A program made the position numbers and the translations under genes. Below the pieces are notes generated by a model. That model was not told where the DNA came from, made no database searches, and saw only the letters and a list, made by a program, of their open reading frames with translations. From Propionivibrio sp. (GTDB lineage Bacteria; Pseudomonadota; Gammaproteobacteria; Burkholderiales; Rhodocyclaceae), in assembly GCA_003249625.1 (NCBI GenBank), contig QKII01000053.1, forward strand, positions 1 to 5,511: 5,511 nucleotides of DNA. The letters run 5' to 3'. This document shows positions 3,467 to 5,511 of the stretch, one piece after another. Positions within the stretch are counted from its first letter, which is position 1; every line of letters starts with the position of its first letter.

Positions 3467-5511
3467 GATCCCACCGCCTGCTGCAGATCTTCAACGGTGT
3501 CTTTTAGCTCATTGATCGCCGTATTGGTCTTGCGGATCTCGTCCACGATGTTCTGACGGGTGGCATCTTCCGCCTGCTCTGCCAGCAGTTTCGCGTAGGC
3601 GGTGAATGCGGGCACCAGTTGCTCGTCAGTGGTTGCGGTTGCATACGTGGTCTGCAGTCTTTGGAAAGCGGCGTCCAGGGCCGTCTGGCCACCAACCAAT
3701 GAGCCATTGTACGCGACGTTGTTCGCATAGGCCATTTTCTCGAGCAGGCTGAGTCCAAGCCACAGTTCATCCAGACGTGCGATCGCATTGTCTATATTAT
3801 CGACAGAATCGGTGTATGCCTTTCCGACCATCTGGATGGAGTCGAGGTAATTCAGCGCCTGCTCCGTCGTATCAAAATAGGCTCCCGTCACATCCTCAAG
3901 CTGCTGGATCGCCTGGTCCTGCACATAGGCATCGTTGCTGATCAGCTGGGCCTGCAGGCTAGTCACACTGGTACCGAACGAGTCGAGCGTCGTAACGAGG
4001 TTGGTGAGATATTTGACGTATGACGCTTCCGTCAGCGGCGCTCCGATCAATGCCTCTACTTCATCCCGTGCAGCCTGCAGCTGCTGGACGTACAGCATGT
4101 CGTTCCCGGTCAGATCAATCAGGATCTGATTCAGGTCGGTGTTGATCGATCCAACTTCCTGGACCAGATTAAGCAGTGAGGTCGCGTAGGTGTCGTTAGC
4201 GGCCCGGACCATATCCACTGCATCTTTGTATTTTTCTGCGCTGATCGCTTCACCGATACCTTTGTCATAGTAGAGCCAGTCGAGCGCTTCGAGGACAGAC
4301 ATGCCACGATCTTCAATAGTCAGGACGGAGGTCAACTGGTTCACTCCAGGAAGGCTGGAAATTGCGATTGGAATGATCTTTTCGAGATCGGCGGCATACT
4401 GTTTCGATGCTTCTGCTGAGAGCTGCTGCCCTTTAATGCCGAGCGACCCGTACAGTCCTATCTGGGCATTGAGGAGGTTTGTCTGCTTCTCGAGCTCTTT
4501 CTCGATCTTTTCAAGCATGATCTCAGCGTAGGAACGTGTTTCCCCGCCGCCGCTTATCATCGATCCTACTGCCATGACACCAACGCCGGCAGCCAGGCCG
4601 AGAAGGTTCCCGGAACCGAACGCATTCCCCTCTGCGAGATTCGACATGCCAGCATTTAGCGATGCCTGGGCAAAAGAGTTTCCGAGCGAACTGGTAAAAG
4701 ATTCCATGAGGTTCGTGAAGTTGAAGTCACCGTCGAGCCCGTTCTGGATCCCGGTCATCAGCGTCTGGGTAGCGACGTCCGTCCAGCCGTCGAACCAGCT
4801 GTTGCCGGCGGTAGCGTCGGCGATCTCCTTGTTAATGCTCTCGGACGCCTGTGCCAGAACGGTCGGGTCGTCGATGTCTTTGAGCAGCGCGGTCCACTTC
4901 TGGGCGATGTCGTAGATCTTGCGCTCGAAGCCGCCGGCCGATGCGAGCCAGATCTGGTCCATCAGTGCGGAAGTTCGTTTTGCCATCTCCTCCTGCTCGC
5001 GGAACCACTGTAACTGCAGCTCGCCTTCTGCGACGGCATCGTCGATCGCCTTTTGCTTCAGCTCTTCGCGGTATGCGAGCAGCGCCGCCTTCGCCTCCTC
5101 GATGGACTTCTGCTCCAGGCCGGAGTAGTACTTGTTGTTTGCCGCGATCTCTTTGGAGAAGGTTTCGGATGCATTGGGGTCGAACAGCTCTTCCGGTTTA
5201 ACGACCAGCGACTCCTGCCCTTTCTGCTGCAGGCGCTCCAGTTTGCGTTCCGCTTCGTTCAGCGCTGCCATGAGCTGCTGCTTTTTCGCCTCCGCTCCGC
5301 CGGACGTCCCGAAAGCGGCTTCCCAGAAGTTTGACACCCCCGCCGTAATAGCATTGGTATGGTCGTTGCGCAGCTGCTCTTTGATACCGGAGATCTGCAG
5401 CTCAAGATCCTCGATGCTCTTTGCCTTGGCGACATCCTGGAGACGCTCCACTTCCAGCCGGCTGCTGCGGATCTCTTTGGCCAGCGAATTGAAGACACCC
5501 GCCAGCACTCC
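3463..5511 (-). CDS. Tape measure protein, C-terminal part (5' end beyond the window)
   Basis: Probable tail tape measure protein, which sets tail length and occupies the tail tube lumen. The frame is open to the right edge: an in-frame GGA codon precedes the first GTG (5508), so that GTG is probably internal and the true start lies outside. The visible 682 residues (numbered from that GTG) are mostly helical. There are charged coiled-coil stretches at about 10-50, 73-100 and 130-180, then a Gly/Ala/Ser-rich hydrophobic stretch at about 275-322 (GNLLGLAAGVGVMAVGSMIS), then long helical segments at 325-380, 420-485 and 500-600, and a final coiled coil at 640-680. A coiled-coil body with one internal hydrophobic stretch is typical of tape measure proteins and is the basis of the call; no enzymatic domain is visible. 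It sits directly upstream of other tail genes and its TGA overlaps the next ATG in an ATGA. A different long coiled-coil structural protein is possible but less likely. Confidence 0.8.
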   Translation of the reverse strand, partial: GVLAGVFNSLAKEIRSSRLEVERLQDVAKAKSIEDLELQISGIKEQLRNDHTNAITAGVSNFWEAAFGTSGGAEAKKQQLMAALNEAERKLERLQQKGQESLVVKPEELFDPNASETFSKEIAANNKYYSGLEQKSIEEAKAALLAYREELKQKAIDDAVAEGELQLQWFREQEEMAKRTSALMDQIWLASAGGFERKIYDIAQKWTALLKDIDDPTVLAQASESINKEIADATAGNSWFDGWTDVATQTLMTGIQNGLDGDFNFTNLMESFTSSLGNSFAQASLNAGMSNLAEGNAFGSGNLLGLAAGVGVMAVGSMISGGGETRSYAEIMLEKIEKELEKQTNLLNAQIGLYGSLGIKGQQLSAEASKQYAADLEKIIPIAISSLPGVNQLTSVLTIEDRGMSVLEALDWLYYDKGIGEAISAEKYKDAVDMVRAANDTYATSLLNLVQEVGSINTDLNQILIDLTGNDMLYVQQLQAARDEVEALIGAPLTEASYVKYLTNLVTTLDSFGTSVTSLQAQLISNDAYVQDQAIQQLEDVTGAYFDTTEQALNYLDSIQMVGKAYTDSVDNIDNAIARLDELWLGLSLLEKMAYANNVAYNGSLVGGQTALDAAFQRLQTTYATATTDEQLVPAFTAYAKLLAEQAEDATRQNIVDEIRKTNTAINELKDTVEDLQQAVGS

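Noticed and set aside
4574..4915. 113-codon plus-strand open frame opposite the tape measure gene
   Set aside because: It lies wholly inside a well-supported minus-strand gene, its translation has no recognisable domain, and the whole window otherwise codes on the minus strand. It is a shadow frame.
5506..5508. GTG at the right edge as the true start of the tape measure gene
   Set aside because: The frame stays open to the edge (GGA before it), and a tape measure protein starting here would lack most of its usual N-terminal length; it is treated as partial.

Overview
This window is a compact block of bacteriophage (or prophage) tail genes. Every gene is read from the minus strand, so transcription runs from the right edge to the left edge. 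Seven genes fill the window almost without gaps. Adjacent genes overlap by 1-4 bases or are separated by no more than 5 bases, and nearly every start has a readable Shine-Dalgarno sequence. The packing, the gene order and the tape-measure-like protein at the upstream end indicate a tailed phage of a bacterial host, probably with a long tail. The host cannot be named from these bases. I saw no tRNA, integrase, insertion sequence, CRISPR array, promoter or terminator.

Layout in transcription order: (1) 5511-3463, the C-terminal 682 residues of a probable tape measure protein, cut by the right edge; (2) 3466-2027, a 479-residue beta-rich tail/baseplate-type protein; (3) 2027-1620, a 135-residue protein resembling small tail proteins often found just after tape measure genes; (4) 1620-1330, a 96-residue helical, alanine-rich protein; (5) 1327-1064, an 87-residue beta-type protein; (6) 1062-910, a 50-residue peptide; (7) 905-6, a 299-residue fibre/spike-like protein with a beta-helix entry motif. 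The last codons and stop of gene 7 form a Shine-Dalgarno sequence at the left edge, so another gene probably follows outside the window.

The likely division of labour is: genes 1-3 build the tail tube and tip, and genes 4-7 form a distal host-contact module. The small proteins may act as adaptors or subunits around the fibre. This is inferred from order and sequence character, not from recognised homologues.

The most interesting features are: a shared 22-residue C-terminal module in the 96- and 50-residue proteins (12 identities, no gaps), whose last codons also form the ribosome binding site of the next gene; a perfect 12-bp inverted repeat with a 10-base loop in the fibre gene, overlapping an in-frame A AAA AAG slippery heptamer; two stop/start TAATG junctions that correct one gene start; and a drop in GC content from about 60% in the tape measure gene to about 40% in the fibre gene in sampled lines, which suggests the distal module has a different origin.
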